Below, piece by piece: positions 44,411 through 53,071 of a stretch of DNA of 60,631 nucleotides. Position 1 is the first letter of the stretch. Each line of letters opens with the position of its first letter. This DNA comes from Minisyncoccota bacterium (lineage in GTDB: Bacteria > Patescibacteriota > JACMRA01), in the NCBI GenBank assembly GCA_014376695.1, contig JACMRA010000012.1, positions 1-60,631 on the forward strand, in the 5' to 3' direction. A model generated the notes under the pieces. It made no database searches and was not told where the DNA came from. It saw only the letters and a program-made list of their open reading frames with translations. The position numbers were made by a program, and so were the translations under genes.

Positions 44411-45202
44411 ATGCGTCTCAACCAATATCTAGCACAAGCCACTGGCCTATCACGGCGTGCTGCTGACACCCTCATCCAAAAAGCTTGCGTCGAAGTAGAT
44501 GGTCAATTAGCTGTTCTAGGTCAAGATGTCAGCGACAAAAATCTCGTCAAATACTACAAAAATAACCAGTGGGTCAACTGTGTGACACTTGATGACCAAG
44601 ATGACCCAATCGTGCTCTTTTATAAGCCAATTTTTTGTATAACCAGCCGCAACGACCCCGAAAAACGCAAGACTATTTACGATTTACTCCCCAAAATTTA
44701 CCATAAACTCAAACCGGCTGGTCGACTTGATTATATGAGCGAAGGTTTGATGATTCTTAGTAGTAACGGCGATTTAGTCCACAAATTAACACATCCAAGC
44801 AACAATAGTATTAAGACTTATATGGTCGGTCTAAAAGAAGCTTTGACGCCCGAAATGATCGCCCAAGCGGCCAAAGGTATGAACGTTGAAGGTATAGATT
44901 TAGTCCCAGTAACAATAAACAAAGCTCCAAAATCTCAACTTACTGAGTATAATTATCTCAAATTGGAGAGGCATTTAGAGTGGTACGAATTCGTGCTTGG
45001 TGAGGGTCGCAATAATCAAATTAGGAATATGTGTGGAAGCTGGGGACAGCGAGTACATCGTTTGATTAGATTGACTCAAGGTGAATATCGCTTGACTGAG
45101 GGCTTGCATCGTCAAAAAATTCTGACAATCGAGACAAAAAAAGTAGATACCAAACCAAAGAAAAAAATCTTCAAAAAACCTTTTAAGCCACGAGAAAATT
45201 AA
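44411..45202 (+). CDS. rRNA pseudouridine synthase (RsuA/RluB family)
   Basis: A 263-residue enzyme that isomerises uridine in rRNA. An S4 RNA-binding domain opens the protein ('MRLNQYLAQATGLSRRAADT'). The catalytic domain has the active-site Asp in 'AGRLDYMSEGLMILSSNGD', then 'KTYMVGLK' and 'LGEGRNNQIRNMC'. The C-terminus is a lysine-rich tail. Which uridine it modifies (16S or 23S) is not decided by sequence here. Confidence 0.93.
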   Translation: MRLNQYLAQATGLSRRAADTLIQKACVEVDGQLAVLGQDVSDKNLVKYYKNNQWVNCVTLDDQDDPIVLFYKPIFCITSRNDPEKRKTIYDLLPKIYHKLKPAGRLDYMSEGLMILSSNGDLVHKLTHPSNNSIKTYMVGLKEALTPEMIAQAAKGMNVEGIDLVPVTINKAPKSQLTEYNYLKLERHLEWYEFVLGEGRNNQIRNMCGSWGQRVHRLIRLTQGEYRLTEGLHRQKILTIETKKVDTKPKKKIFKKPFKPREN

Positions 45203-45230
45203 TTTTTGAAGACCTTTTCGTTGATTAAAT

Positions 45231-45701
45231 ATGATCTGCCCAAAATGTAAGTCTACCCAAAACAAAGTCCTGGATTCGAGGTCAACCCAATCGAGTATCA
45301 GGAGGCGTCGACAATGCGAAAGCTGTCAGTTTCGGTTCACAACACTTGAGGCCATAAAAATATTTGACCTAATAATAACAAAACGCAAAGGAAACCGCGA
45401 AATATTTGACCAAAAAAAGCTAGAATGCGGCATTAGAAAATCCTTTAATAAGCGAAATATTGACGAAATAAAAATCAACCAATTGCTTCAAGAGATTCAA
45501 GAACAGATTGTTCAACTTGACTGCGATGAGATAAGCTCACTAGAATTAGGCAATATTGTACTCTATGAATTAAGCAAGGTCGATGAGGCGGCCTTCGTAT
45601 GTTACTGGGCTATGTTTGGTAATTTTTCGACGATCAACGACTTTGAGCAATTACTATCTAATTATCTTCAATCAAAAAAACTACAAACCGAAAAATCTTA
45701 A
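45231..45701 (+). CDS. nrdR: Transcriptional repressor NrdR
   Basis: A 156-residue nucleotide-sensing repressor of ribonucleotide reductase genes. A zinc ribbon ('MICPKCKSTQNKVLDSR', later 'QCESCQFRF') binds DNA, and an ATP-cone domain (about residues 49-139, 'IITKRKGNREIFDQKKLECG') senses ATP/dATP. Length is typical. The target nrd genes are not in this window. It is followed by the holB-like gene after 6 bases. Confidence 0.95.
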   Translation: MICPKCKSTQNKVLDSRSTQSSIRRRRQCESCQFRFTTLEAIKIFDLIITKRKGNREIFDQKKLECGIRKSFNKRNIDEIKINQLLQEIQEQIVQLDCDEISSLELGNIVLYELSKVDEAAFVCYWAMFGNFSTINDFEQLLSNYLQSKKLQTEKS

Positions 45702-45707
45702 TTTTTT

Positions 45708-46424
45708 ATGAGTACTGGCGTAATACTTACCCAAACCTATATTGACTACCTACATCTTGATAAACTGGTTACTTACAGTTTTTTTGAGACGGAATTTCGT
45801 AATTGGCCTGGGATTAATTTATTTGATGATTCTTTGGTTGATGCAAGCTGGAGCAAATATCACAACTCAGGATGTATTCACACCCTTAAGATAGAGAACA
45901 AAGACGATTATCGTGTCAAAGTTCAAGGCTTATACAAGAATTACGAGACAAAGCAGTTGGTGCTTTTTGGTTATATCGGTAATCTTGATATCTCGGTGCA
46001 GCAAGCCATGCTCAAACTACTAGAAGAGCCTCCAAAAAATGTCCAGATAATTATTTATGCCCACGATCTTAATCAATTGCTCCCAACTATCAAATCTCGC
46101 TCCCAAATATACAATTTGCCAATCAGCTTAATACTAAAACATCTTGACAAGGAACTCCTGGCTACTGTCAAAAAAAAGTTACCAGGTCCCGTAGATTTTT
46201 GTAATAGTTTAATTGCCAAAAAGGCCGAACTTCCAGATTTAAAAGATATTGAACGCGCAGAAATAGATTTCTGGTTATGGCAAAACCTGTATTACGCCCA
46301 GCAAATTTATGCTGCTCAACCGCTGGAGCAAATTGCTCAAGTCATCCTTGGCTTAACCAAAGCCTACAATTACAACAATTCAAACCTCCAAAAGAAATTG
46401 GCCTTAGCTATTTTGGGGCTTTAA
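45708..46424 (+). CDS. holB: DNA polymerase III delta'-like clamp-loader protein
   Basis: A 238-residue AAA+ like protein. The central block 'SVQQAMLKLLEEPPKNVQII' and 'LNQLLPTIKSRSQIYNLP' are typical of clamp-loader subunits delta' and gamma/tau (arginine-finger 'SRCQ' region, here 'SRSQ'). There is no P-loop, as in delta'. It is short (delta' is usually 300 or more), lacking most of the N-terminal nucleotide-binding part and the C-terminal collar region. Context between nrdR and dprA fits a DNA-metabolism run. Confidence 0.8.
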   Translation: MSTGVILTQTYIDYLHLDKLVTYSFFETEFRNWPGINLFDDSLVDASWSKYHNSGCIHTLKIENKDDYRVKVQGLYKNYETKQLVLFGYIGNLDISVQQAMLKLLEEPPKNVQIIIYAHDLNQLLPTIKSRSQIYNLPISLILKHLDKELLATVKKKLPGPVDFCNSLIAKKAELPDLKDIERAEIDFWLWQNLYYAQQIYAAQPLEQIAQVILGLTKAYNYNNSNLQKKLALAILGL

Positions 46425-46435
46425 TTTTCTGATCT

Positions 46436-47596
46436 ATGATTAATTTTCAATTCGACCCGCTCAAACTTGCCTTTTTGGTTAGTAAATATAGTCTTACGTA
46501 CGCTCATCTATGCCATATTAGCGAGTGTTACAAAACTCTGACCGAGGCGGTCAATGATAAGTTTAACGGCCTCGATGCCAAAAAGTGCCAAGCCAAAAAT
46601 AAGCTTATCACCATTGACACCAAAATTTTTGAAGCACCTTTTGCCGAGTTTGGTCAGTTATTAGAAGATAATCAAATCAAGGTAATCAGCTACCAAGACA
46701 GTCAATATCCGAGCCAATTTAGAGATCTCCCCAATCCACCGATTATATTATATTATCAAGGGGATTTGGATTTGCTCGCCTATCACCGGAATCGTATGAC
46801 GATTATTGGTTCACGCAATATTAAGGCCTACACCCAAATTATCCTCCCGCATTTGCTTACCAGTTCGATTAATCAGGGACTTATTACCGTTTCGGGGCTC
46901 GCCCTCGGCGTTGACAGCCTTGTACACAGTATGTCAGTTGGGTCGCATAAGCCAACAATTGCTATAATAGGGTCGGGGCTAGATAATATGAGTTTTTATC
47001 CGTTCGAGAATCTGGGTCTCAAAGTTCAAATCTTGGAAAATGGAGGTCTTGTGTTATCCGAGTACGCACCCAACACGCCACCGAATAGATACAATTTCCC
47101 ACATCGAAACCGTCTTTTGGCAGCAATTTCACCAATTTGCTTCGTTGCACAAGCTAGCCTTAAGTCAGGTAGCCTTATCACGGCAACCCAAGCCCAAAAA
47201 CTGGAGCGAACAATTATCAGTCTCCCAGCCAACTTAACAGAAGGTGGCTTCGAGGGGAATTTGGAATTACTGCAATCTAGGGTGGCTAGCCTAATTCTTA
47301 CGCCCGAAAATATCCAATCACTCCTTGGTTATACGAATCTTGACAAACCAAAAATACCAGAGGAACTTAAACCAAAAAAAATCTTAGAAGTACCGACAAA
47401 TAACGCAATAATTCTAGAATTTGACTCCCAGAGCCATCAACAAATCTGGAATATTTTATCCGCCAAGCCAATTAATATAGAAGATCTACAAAAGCAGTCA
47501 GGGTTAGAATTGGGTGAGCTTCAAGGAGTTTTGACAAGTCTTGAAATAGACGGATTAGTTGTCAGCGTCGGGAGTAATGACTGGGTTAGAGGGTAG
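46436..47596 (+). CDS. dprA: DNA-processing protein DprA
   Basis: A 386-residue protein that loads RecA on incoming single-stranded DNA during transformation. The Rossmann-like core has 'MTIIGSRNIKAYTQIILPHL', 'VSGLALGVDSLVHSMSVGS', 'AIIGSGLD' and 'NFPHRNRLLAAISPICFVAQ', then 'SGSLITATQAQKLERTIISL'. The last 60 residues look like the winged-helix DML1-like domain ('NILSAKPINIEDLQKQSGLE'). This and the PilM gene support natural DNA uptake. It is the last gene of the run starting at deaD. Confidence 0.95.
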   Translation: MINFQFDPLKLAFLVSKYSLTYAHLCHISECYKTLTEAVNDKFNGLDAKKCQAKNKLITIDTKIFEAPFAEFGQLLEDNQIKVISYQDSQYPSQFRDLPNPPIILYYQGDLDLLAYHRNRMTIIGSRNIKAYTQIILPHLLTSSINQGLITVSGLALGVDSLVHSMSVGSHKPTIAIIGSGLDNMSFYPFENLGLKVQILENGGLVLSEYAPNTPPNRYNFPHRNRLLAAISPICFVAQASLKSGSLITATQAQKLERTIISLPANLTEGGFEGNLELLQSRVASLILTPENIQSLLGYTNLDKPKIPEELKPKKILEVPTNNAIILEFDSQSHQQIWNILSAKPINIEDLQKQSGLELGELQGVLTSLEIDGLVVSVGSNDWVRG

Positions 47597-47659
47597 GTTT
47601 TATTAAGTTTTTCGGATTTATTCTATTTTCTATTTTTTCGATACTTTACAAAAAGTTTT

Positions 47660-48208
47660 TTACTTAGCATTTTCCTTTAAATTAGGGCTAATTGAGTCGT
47701 TTTGATTTTTGTATTGAGGATTTGATTTTTGACCAACCTTAGATTCTAACCGTGAAAAAAGCATAGTGCCAATCGGCATCTTATAATACAAAATAACTTT
47801 GTGGTTGCCTACATTTTTCACTTCTAAAGTTATGGAATTTTGCCTATCGTGCATCCCATCGCAAGCAAAACAGGTTTGATGAATACTAATCCCGCATCTT
47901 GCAGTTGTGGATCGACCGTCTAAAATTGGTAAAAGAGTGTTGCTATTTTGTATTTTTTGTAGCGTAGAAATCAAAACAAATTGACCAGGTTCGAGAACAA
48001 AATCGCTTTTTTCAAGATTTATTTTGTGGTACATTAATTCTTTAGGATTTCGGAAGTCGATAATTTGATCGGGAAGAGGTACAAGGAGGGCAGCTCCTAA
48101 ATGAATACGTATTCCAGTTGCCCTTATGTCCTCGTTTTGCACTTCGGGCGAAATTTGAATTTCTTTATTTTTAAGAGCTTTTTTTATTGCGGTATCTGAT
48201 AGAAACAT
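47660..48208 (-). CDS. dcd: dCTP deaminase / dUTPase-family protein
   Basis: A 182-residue trimeric nucleotide hydrolase fold. The active-site block 'LDGRSTTARCGISIHQTC' corresponds to the 'GRSS.AR.GL..H.T' motif of Dcd and dUTPase, and 'NSITLEVKNVG' matches 'G.ITLE..N'. The N-terminus 'FLSDTAIKKALKNKEIQISP' is typical of Dcd. It removes ammonia from dCTP (or pyrophosphate from dUTP) for dTTP supply. Which of the two it does cannot be settled. It follows mraY on the same strand by 12 bases. Confidence 0.85.
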   Translation of the reverse strand: MFLSDTAIKKALKNKEIQISPEVQNEDIRATGIRIHLGAALLVPLPDQIIDFRNPKELMYHKINLEKSDFVLEPGQFVLISTLQKIQNSNTLLPILDGRSTTARCGISIHQTCFACDGMHDRQNSITLEVKNVGNHKVILYYKMPIGTMLFSRLESKVGQKSNPQYKNQNDSISPNLKENAK

Positions 48209-48220
48209 AACTTAATGGTT

Positions 48221-49324
48221 TTATCTTAACACTAATGCAATAGCAATTGATAGTGTGCACATTCCAATAGTTATTAGGCAGTAGCGAAAGACGATTTGAT
48301 CGCGTTTGAGTCCGATGGATTCGAAATGGTGATGGATTGGCGCAGCCCTAAAGACTTTGCGTCCCCCACGAAATCGCTTGGAAGTAACTTGAATAATATT
48401 CCCAAAAGTTGTAGCCATAAGCATAATTCCGGCGACAGGAAGGAGGTAGACAGTGTCTGTAAGAATGGCCACCACGCCTAGTGTCAGCAAAAGTGGTGTT
48501 GAACCTGTATCGCCCATATAAAATTTGGCGGGAGAAATATTAAACCACAAAAAGGCCATTGTAGCCCCTGCCAAAACTCCCATAAGTACCGCAATATCAT
48601 AATACCCCTTGATATAACTCGTAGCAGCAAATGTAATAAAAATTGGCACAAAAACTGAACCAGCCAATCCATCGAAGCCGTCTATAACCGACGAAGTCCA
48701 CAGCACATTAAGGATAATGATTGTAATAGGTATAATAAGCCAGGCCAGATTAAGACCGGCGATATTAGAAAGGTCAAAATGAGCTCCAAAAAAACTAAGA
48801 GTGGTCACTTTATTTTGGTAGTAGAACCACAGGCCGATAAGACCACTAAATATCCCAATAAGTCCTATTCGGTGGCTAAGCTTGAGACCCCCAGCCTTAT
48901 AGTTACCACCAGATTCTAGTGTAGCTAGTGCGTCGTCAACGAAGCCGAGTATAGCCCCAAAAAATAGCGTACCGAGGGGGATAAATGTTTGTGTCCTCGA
49001 TACAAAGTTAAGGTACTGGAATAACTTATTGGAGGGATCAATTTTAAGTAAAATCCAAAAGCAAGTAGCCAAAAATAATGCTGTTACCCAGATAACCAGT
49101 CCGCCACCTCGGGGTACTTTGTTTTTGACTTCGGTGTGATCGAAAAACTTGATCAGAGTTGGATCGGTAAATTCAGTGCCGTTAAGATTAATATTCTTTT
49201 TTTCTTTTTTCCAGAAGCGGAGCCACCGTAGCAATTTTATTAAACTTGGCGACCAAGCTAAAGCGACCAAAAAAGATAGGACAGTGTATATCAGTACTTT
49301 GACAATTTCTAATGAGTTAGACAC
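48221..49324 (-). CDS. mraY: Phospho-MurNAc-pentapeptide transferase MraY
   Basis: A 367-residue multi-span membrane enzyme that makes lipid I. Catalytic acidic residues are in 'GAILGFVDDALATLE' and 'SSVIDGFDGLAGS', and the MraY-specific 'AAPIHHHFESIGL' lies near the end. Around ten hydrophobic segments are seen. The second site is divergent from the standard 'NAVNLTDGLDGLA'. The start codon is a GTG at 49324 (no ATG fits). With UppP, MurG and the class A PBP it completes the membrane steps of wall synthesis. Confidence 0.92.
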   Translation of the reverse strand: MSNSLEIVKVLIYTVLSFLVALAWSPSLIKLLRWLRFWKKEKKNINLNGTEFTDPTLIKFFDHTEVKNKVPRGGGLVIWVTALFLATCFWILLKIDPSNKLFQYLNFVSRTQTFIPLGTLFFGAILGFVDDALATLESGGNYKAGGLKLSHRIGLIGIFSGLIGLWFYYQNKVTTLSFFGAHFDLSNIAGLNLAWLIIPITIIILNVLWTSSVIDGFDGLAGSVFVPIFITFAATSYIKGYYDIAVLMGVLAGATMAFLWFNISPAKFYMGDTGSTPLLLTLGVVAILTDTVYLLPVAGIMLMATTFGNIIQVTSKRFRGGRKVFRAAPIHHHFESIGLKRDQIVFRYCLITIGMCTLSIAIALVLR

Positions 49325-49848
49325 AGGGAGAAGTTTTTATTTGTTTTATGTTTGACGCAATTGACTATTTCGGCGTCGAGGCTGTTACCTATAATAAAAT
49401 CAAAAAAAAATGTGTATGTCAATAGTAATCAGTAATTTCAAATTCATCGCTCCGCCCGGTATTAGTTCATAAATTTCATCGATAGGAGGCGGAGATTAGA
49501 ATAGAGTGTTTGGTGTTGATCCAAAATACCAGTTACGTAACTTAATGCACACAGATTAAACACCTGAGCCTTAGATTGCGGGTCAAGTGATAATATATGA
49601 ACAAACGGGTTCGCGTATAAAATTGTAATATTTTGCTCGACTCCATTGACCAAGTATAAAAAAGTAAATGTACCCTTCATAATCGTGAGTAGCTATTAGC
49701 GTAGCTAGAATAATAACTGTAACTTGCTATATACTATATATATTTTAGTAAGATTATGCCCCCTAATTAGCTGATATAAATAACAATATTACACCAAAAT
49801 ATAAACTAACAATAGCAGATTTTTTGAATAATGTCAATCAATAAACAA
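49325..49848. other. Intergenic region, mostly without signal
   Basis: Five hundred bases between mraY and the RPE-like gene. Apart from the doubtful small frame at 49462-49680 I see only AT-rich stretches and a TATAAT at about 49391 on the plus strand with no matching -35 or gene. Confidence 0.4.
49462..49680 (-). CDS. Possible small hypothetical protein
   Basis: A 72-codon ATG frame on the minus strand. The product is mostly hydrophobic and aromatic, with no charged clusters and no known motif, but reads like a real small domain ('FLYLVNGVEQNITILYANPF'). Nothing else occupies the region. No promoter or Shine-Dalgarno sequence supports it. Confidence 0.35.
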   Translation of the reverse strand: MKGTFTFLYLVNGVEQNITILYANPFVHILSLDPQSKAQVFNLCALSYVTGILDQHQTLYSNLRLLSMKFMN

Positions 49849-50472
49849 TTACCCATTCTTGCGCCAATAGCTGGTGTAGCTAACAAGATCGACATTTTCG
49901 ACATCGGTATCGAACAGACAAGACCAACCTCCGTCAAAAACAAAATTAATTTGGGGATTTTTTATAGCTAGCTCAAAAGCGTCGATCTTGGTTTTTGGCA
50001 AAAGTATTTGACCGCTTAGACCAGCTTTGACAGTCATAATAAGTGCAGTGGTATATATATATTGATTAAAGTCGGTCCCAATATTCCACTGATCAATATC
50101 GAACCAGTTGCCAATTTTTACATTGTTGCAACTTTCAAAGCACGCAAAAGCCAGCTCAGAATTAAGAGGTAGATAGATTCGATACTGCCAATTAGGTTCG
50201 AAGTGGTAACCCGCAAAAAATTTGTAGGCTTCGACCAAATCTTCGGTATCTCCCATAATGTGGATTGTAACATATAGGCTATTTTCCTTAAATTTCTCAA
50301 GATGCGACAAGACGGTCTTTACCGAAATTGACATCATCACATTTCGCGACCGAGCAAAGTTTTGGCAAATCGTATCAATATGCACCTCGAATTTGTTCAA
50401 CTCTTTCAGCTTATCAACGCGTTTACCTAGCTCATAAGGACTATATTCAAGGAGCGATGGCAGGATTAGCAT
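49849..50472 (-). CDS. Ribulose-phosphate 3-epimerase-like protein
   Basis: A 207-residue TIM-barrel protein with the pattern of ribulose-5-phosphate 3-epimerase. The four metal/acid-base residues can be placed: 'MLILPSLLEYS' at the start, H and D in 'FEVHIDTICQN', H in 'VTIHIMGD', and D in 'FVFDGGWS'. The flexible loop motif and 'MDG' of the normal enzyme are changed. It is therefore a divergent RPE or a paralogue. The start at 50472 (ATATG context) is preferred over 50517, which would add residues not seen in the family. Confidence 0.65.
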   Translation of the reverse strand: MLILPSLLEYSPYELGKRVDKLKELNKFEVHIDTICQNFARSRNVMMSISVKTVLSHLEKFKENSLYVTIHIMGDTEDLVEAYKFFAGYHFEPNWQYRIYLPLNSELAFACFESCNNVKIGNWFDIDQWNIGTDFNQYIYTTALIMTVKAGLSGQILLPKTKIDAFELAIKNPQINFVFDGGWSCLFDTDVENVDLVSYTSYWRKNG

Positions 50473-50606
50473 ATTTAAAATTTCTAGGATCAGCAGAGCG
50501 GATGATTTCGCCGTCACAAAGGTATAATTGGACTAATTATAACAAATTGTCGCAATCGTGTCAAAGACTTTTGACTATTGGTTAGTTATGGACTAAGCTA
50601 TTATAT

Positions 50607-51704
50607 ATGATTCTGATAATTAACCTCGGTAGCACCACTCTCAAATACCAGGTGCGAGCAAGCAAAGTCGATCAAATATTATTCAAAAATACAATCCAAA
50701 TTAGCCACAAACCTGATTGGACAGGAGTTTGGAGCGGGATTATAAACTCTTTAAAAGAATCTCAAATTGAAATTACCTCTATCAAGCAGGTTTTGCACCG
50801 AGTAGTTTTTGGGCCGGAAGATATTTTAATGTCCCAAGATTGCAACCAATTCCAAGTAACTAATCAATTACTAGATAAGCTAGAGTTGACAGCTAGCTTT
50901 GCCCCGTTGCATAATCCAATTAGTTTAAGTTTTGTAAGATTTTTGGGGCAGTTTGAGTTCAAAAGTTTTTTGGTTTTTGATAATTATTTGTATCGAGATA
51001 TTCAACCGATTAATTATTTATACGCCGTGCCAATCGAGTGGCAACAAAAATACCAGATTAGAAAATACGGTTACCACGGATTTGCCCACCTAAGTATCCA
51101 AAATCAACTAAAAAAAGTTAGCTCAAAATCCAAAATCCTAAGCCTGCAACTTGGAGGCGGTTGTTCAATTACAGCCTTTGAAAATGGGCGAGTTGTTACT
51201 AATAGTATGGGCTTTGGCACTGGGGACGGGCTGATTATGGCCACCCGCTCTGGTGATATAGATTCCGGGGCTTTGCTCCATTTGCTTGATGTCAGTCAAA
51301 TTAGTCCAAAAGAACTTAGGAATCAATTACAAAAGAACTCCGGTTTATTGGCTCTTGCTGGGCAGGAGTACGGGGGCGATATGCGATTAATTCTGGCTAA
51401 TTTGGATAACCCGCGGTGCCAATTAAGTCTGGATATGTTTGTGGGTAGAATAGTTGGATGTATTGGTAATTATTGGTTACGGTTTGGTGGTTTCGATGTG
51501 GTGGCCTTCGGCGGTGGTATTGGGGAGGGGTCCGATGTTATTAGAGAGCTGATAATTAGTAAATTGGCTATTTTGGGCTTGAGACTTGATTCTGGATATA
51601 ATCAAAACGCTAACGAGGCAGCTCAAATAGTTAGAATAAGTGCCGACTTGAGTTCAGCTGAAGTATGGGTTGTGCCAGTGGACGAGGCTGGGGTGATGGT
51701 TTGA
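50607..51704 (+). CDS. ackA: Acetate kinase (divergent)
   Basis: A 365-residue ASKHA-fold kinase that makes ATP from acetyl phosphate. The N-terminal block 'INLGSTTLKYQ', 'VLHRVVFGPED', 'APLHNPISL', 'RKYGYHGFAHLSIQ', 'TRSGDIDSGAL' and the C-terminal 'FGGGIGEGSDVI' fit AckA. Several normally strict positions differ: 'VVHGG' is 'VVFGP', 'FDTAFH' is 'FDNYLY', 'LGNG.S' is 'LGGGCS' and 'TPLEGL' is 'GTGDGL'. Catalytic Arg, Asp and the 'DE' at the end remain. It is about 35 residues shorter than usual. No phosphotransacetylase gene is adjacent, and acetyl phosphate may come from a phosphoketolase. Confidence 0.85.
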   Translation: MILIINLGSTTLKYQVRASKVDQILFKNTIQISHKPDWTGVWSGIINSLKESQIEITSIKQVLHRVVFGPEDILMSQDCNQFQVTNQLLDKLELTASFAPLHNPISLSFVRFLGQFEFKSFLVFDNYLYRDIQPINYLYAVPIEWQQKYQIRKYGYHGFAHLSIQNQLKKVSSKSKILSLQLGGGCSITAFENGRVVTNSMGFGTGDGLIMATRSGDIDSGALLHLLDVSQISPKELRNQLQKNSGLLALAGQEYGGDMRLILANLDNPRCQLSLDMFVGRIVGCIGNYWLRFGGFDVVAFGGGIGEGSDVIRELIISKLAILGLRLDSGYNQNANEAAQIVRISADLSSAEVWVVPVDEAGVMV

Positions 51705-51856
51705 ACTTAGTCTTGTAGCTTATTGTAAGCATTTTCCCATTCATTGACTCCTTGTAACAAAATTGATAGACCTGTAGCCCCTAGTAAACATATCAACTGG
51801 TTCTCGGGCTTTTATAATTCTTAATTTTGCTTTTAGGTTATTTGTTAAGCAATCAG

Positions 51857-51887
51857 TTGACAAATTCCCAAAATAAATTCCTAATTA
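51857..51887 (+). promoter_or_regulatory. Possible promoter of tRNA-Arg
   Basis: TTGACA (51857-51862) is followed 19 bases later by TAATTA (51882-51887), about 10 bases before the first tRNA base. The spacing is longer than ideal, so this is only likely. Confidence 0.4.
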
Positions 51888-51897
51888 ATATGTTAAA

Positions 51898-51974
51898 GCA
51901 GTCGTAGCTCAGTGGATTAGAGCGTTCGGTTGCGGTCCGAAAGGTCGGAGGTTCGAGTCCTCCCGATTGCACCA
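51898..51974 (+). tRNA. tRNA-Arg (GCG anticodon), CCA end encoded
   Basis: A complete cloverleaf with acceptor GCAGTCG/CGATTGC (one G-T pair), D stem GCTC/GAGC, anticodon stem TTCGG/CCGAA with loop TTGCGGT, T stem GGAGG/CCTCC with loop TTCGAGT, discriminator A and encoded CCA. The anticodon is GCG (codons CGC and CGU), not the ACG that most bacteria modify to inosine. A frame on the other strand across the tRNA is not a gene. Confidence 0.95.
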
Positions 51975-51985
51975 AAATCACAAAA
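51966..51985 (+). repeat. 20-base direct repeat, copy 1 (tRNA 3' end)
   Basis: The last 9 bases of tRNA-Arg (51966-51974, ATTGCACCA) plus 11 flanking bases are repeated exactly at 52019-52038. Copy spacing is 53 bases. The sequence after each copy is also partly similar (AGATTC..GAG). Confidence 0.8.
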
Positions 51986-52018
51986 TTCAGATTCTGAGAC
52001 CAGTGATAAGTGTTCTCA

Positions 52019-52038
52019 ATTGCACCAAAATCACAAAA
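52019..52038 (+). repeat. 20-base direct repeat, copy 2
   Basis: An exact copy of 51966-51985, including the CCA end of the tRNA. It may be a scar of integration or excision at the tRNA, or a local tandem duplication. Confidence 0.8.
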
Positions 52039-52119
52039 GCTAGATTCAGAGGGCAACAATAAATTCTCCTGATTCTCATCGCCAAGCAATAACTCTTCCC
52101 AAACATCAGGGAGGTTTCT

Positions 52120-52998
52120 TTATACGATTTTTTTGTAAAAGTGGCAGTATGGAGATTGGCCGTTTTTTGTATAGTAATCTTGATGATAGTCTTCGGCTGG
52201 CCAGAACTTAGTTTCGGTCAGTAATTTAGTCACTGGCTTGTAGCCTTTTTGCTCTAATTCGGTTAGAATTTTTTGAATTATTGTTTTTTGTTCTGTCGTC
52301 TTGTACTGGATTAGGCTCAAGTATTGACTCCCAACGTCGTTCCCTTGACCGTCTACTTGTTCAAAATCATGGATATTAAAAAAATAGCGAATTAACTCTT
52401 CAAAACTAACTTTACTACTATCGTAATCAATTTTTAGGACTTCGATGTGACCAGTTTCGCCCGAGCAGACTTGCCGGTATGTAGGATTATCGGTATGGCC
52501 GCCGCTGTATCCCACACTTGTTGATACCACGCCATTTAATTTTTTGAACCAATATTCAACTCCCCAGAAGCACCCGCAGCCGACAACTAAACTCTCAATT
52601 TTTTGGATGGGATGGGCTTGGTCTTTGTTGATATATTTGATTGAGGCTGAATTAACACAGTGACGAGTATTTTGAACTGTTAATTGCTCCCCTATAAATA
52701 CATGCCCGAGATGAACACTGCAGTTACTACAAACTATCTCTATACGGCGACCATCAATATCAGGAACTTGTATAACGCTATTTGGGTAGCATTTATCGAA
52801 GGCGGGCCACCCACATCCAGCATCAAATTTAGCGCTAGAGCTATACAAAAGCGCACCGCAGTTGCGACAGGCGTAATCGCCAGCTTGATAGAAATCATCG
52901 TACTCGCCGCTATAGGCCGGCTCGGTCGATTGGTTGAACATTACTTCTTTTTGAAAATTTGTCAGGTTTGGGTTGATAATTGACTTAGACATAGACAT
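52120..52998 (-). CDS. msrBA: Methionine sulfoxide reductase, MsrB-MsrA fusion
   Basis: A 292-residue two-domain repair enzyme that reduces both epimers of methionine sulfoxide. The N-terminal MsrB domain (about 10-125) has zinc-binding 'CRNCG' and 'CSNCSVHLGHVF' and catalytic Cys in 'TRHCVNSASI'. The C-terminal MsrA domain (about 135-285) has 'VVGCGCFWGVEYWF' with the catalytic Cys, and 'FWPAEDYHQDYY'. The order B then A occurs in several bacteria. It protects against oxidative damage, possibly at the surface, though no signal peptide is seen. TTGACG and TATAAA lie upstream with unusual spacing. Confidence 0.95.
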   Translation of the reverse strand: MSMSKSIINPNLTNFQKEVMFNQSTEPAYSGEYDDFYQAGDYACRNCGALLYSSSAKFDAGCGWPAFDKCYPNSVIQVPDIDGRRIEIVCSNCSVHLGHVFIGEQLTVQNTRHCVNSASIKYINKDQAHPIQKIESLVVGCGCFWGVEYWFKKLNGVVSTSVGYSGGHTDNPTYRQVCSGETGHIEVLKIDYDSSKVSFEELIRYFFNIHDFEQVDGQGNDVGSQYLSLIQYKTTEQKTIIQKILTELEQKGYKPVTKLLTETKFWPAEDYHQDYYTKNGQSPYCHFYKKIV

Positions 52999-53071
52999 TA
53001 GAATTTTTTGGACTGCTTTTATACTGTTGATTAATTACAAATACGTCAAATAAAATATAGTAAGCGGTTTC

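Noticed and set aside
51853-52089. 78-codon frame on the minus strand
   Set aside because: It runs across tRNA-Arg and the duplicated tRNA end, so it is not a gene.
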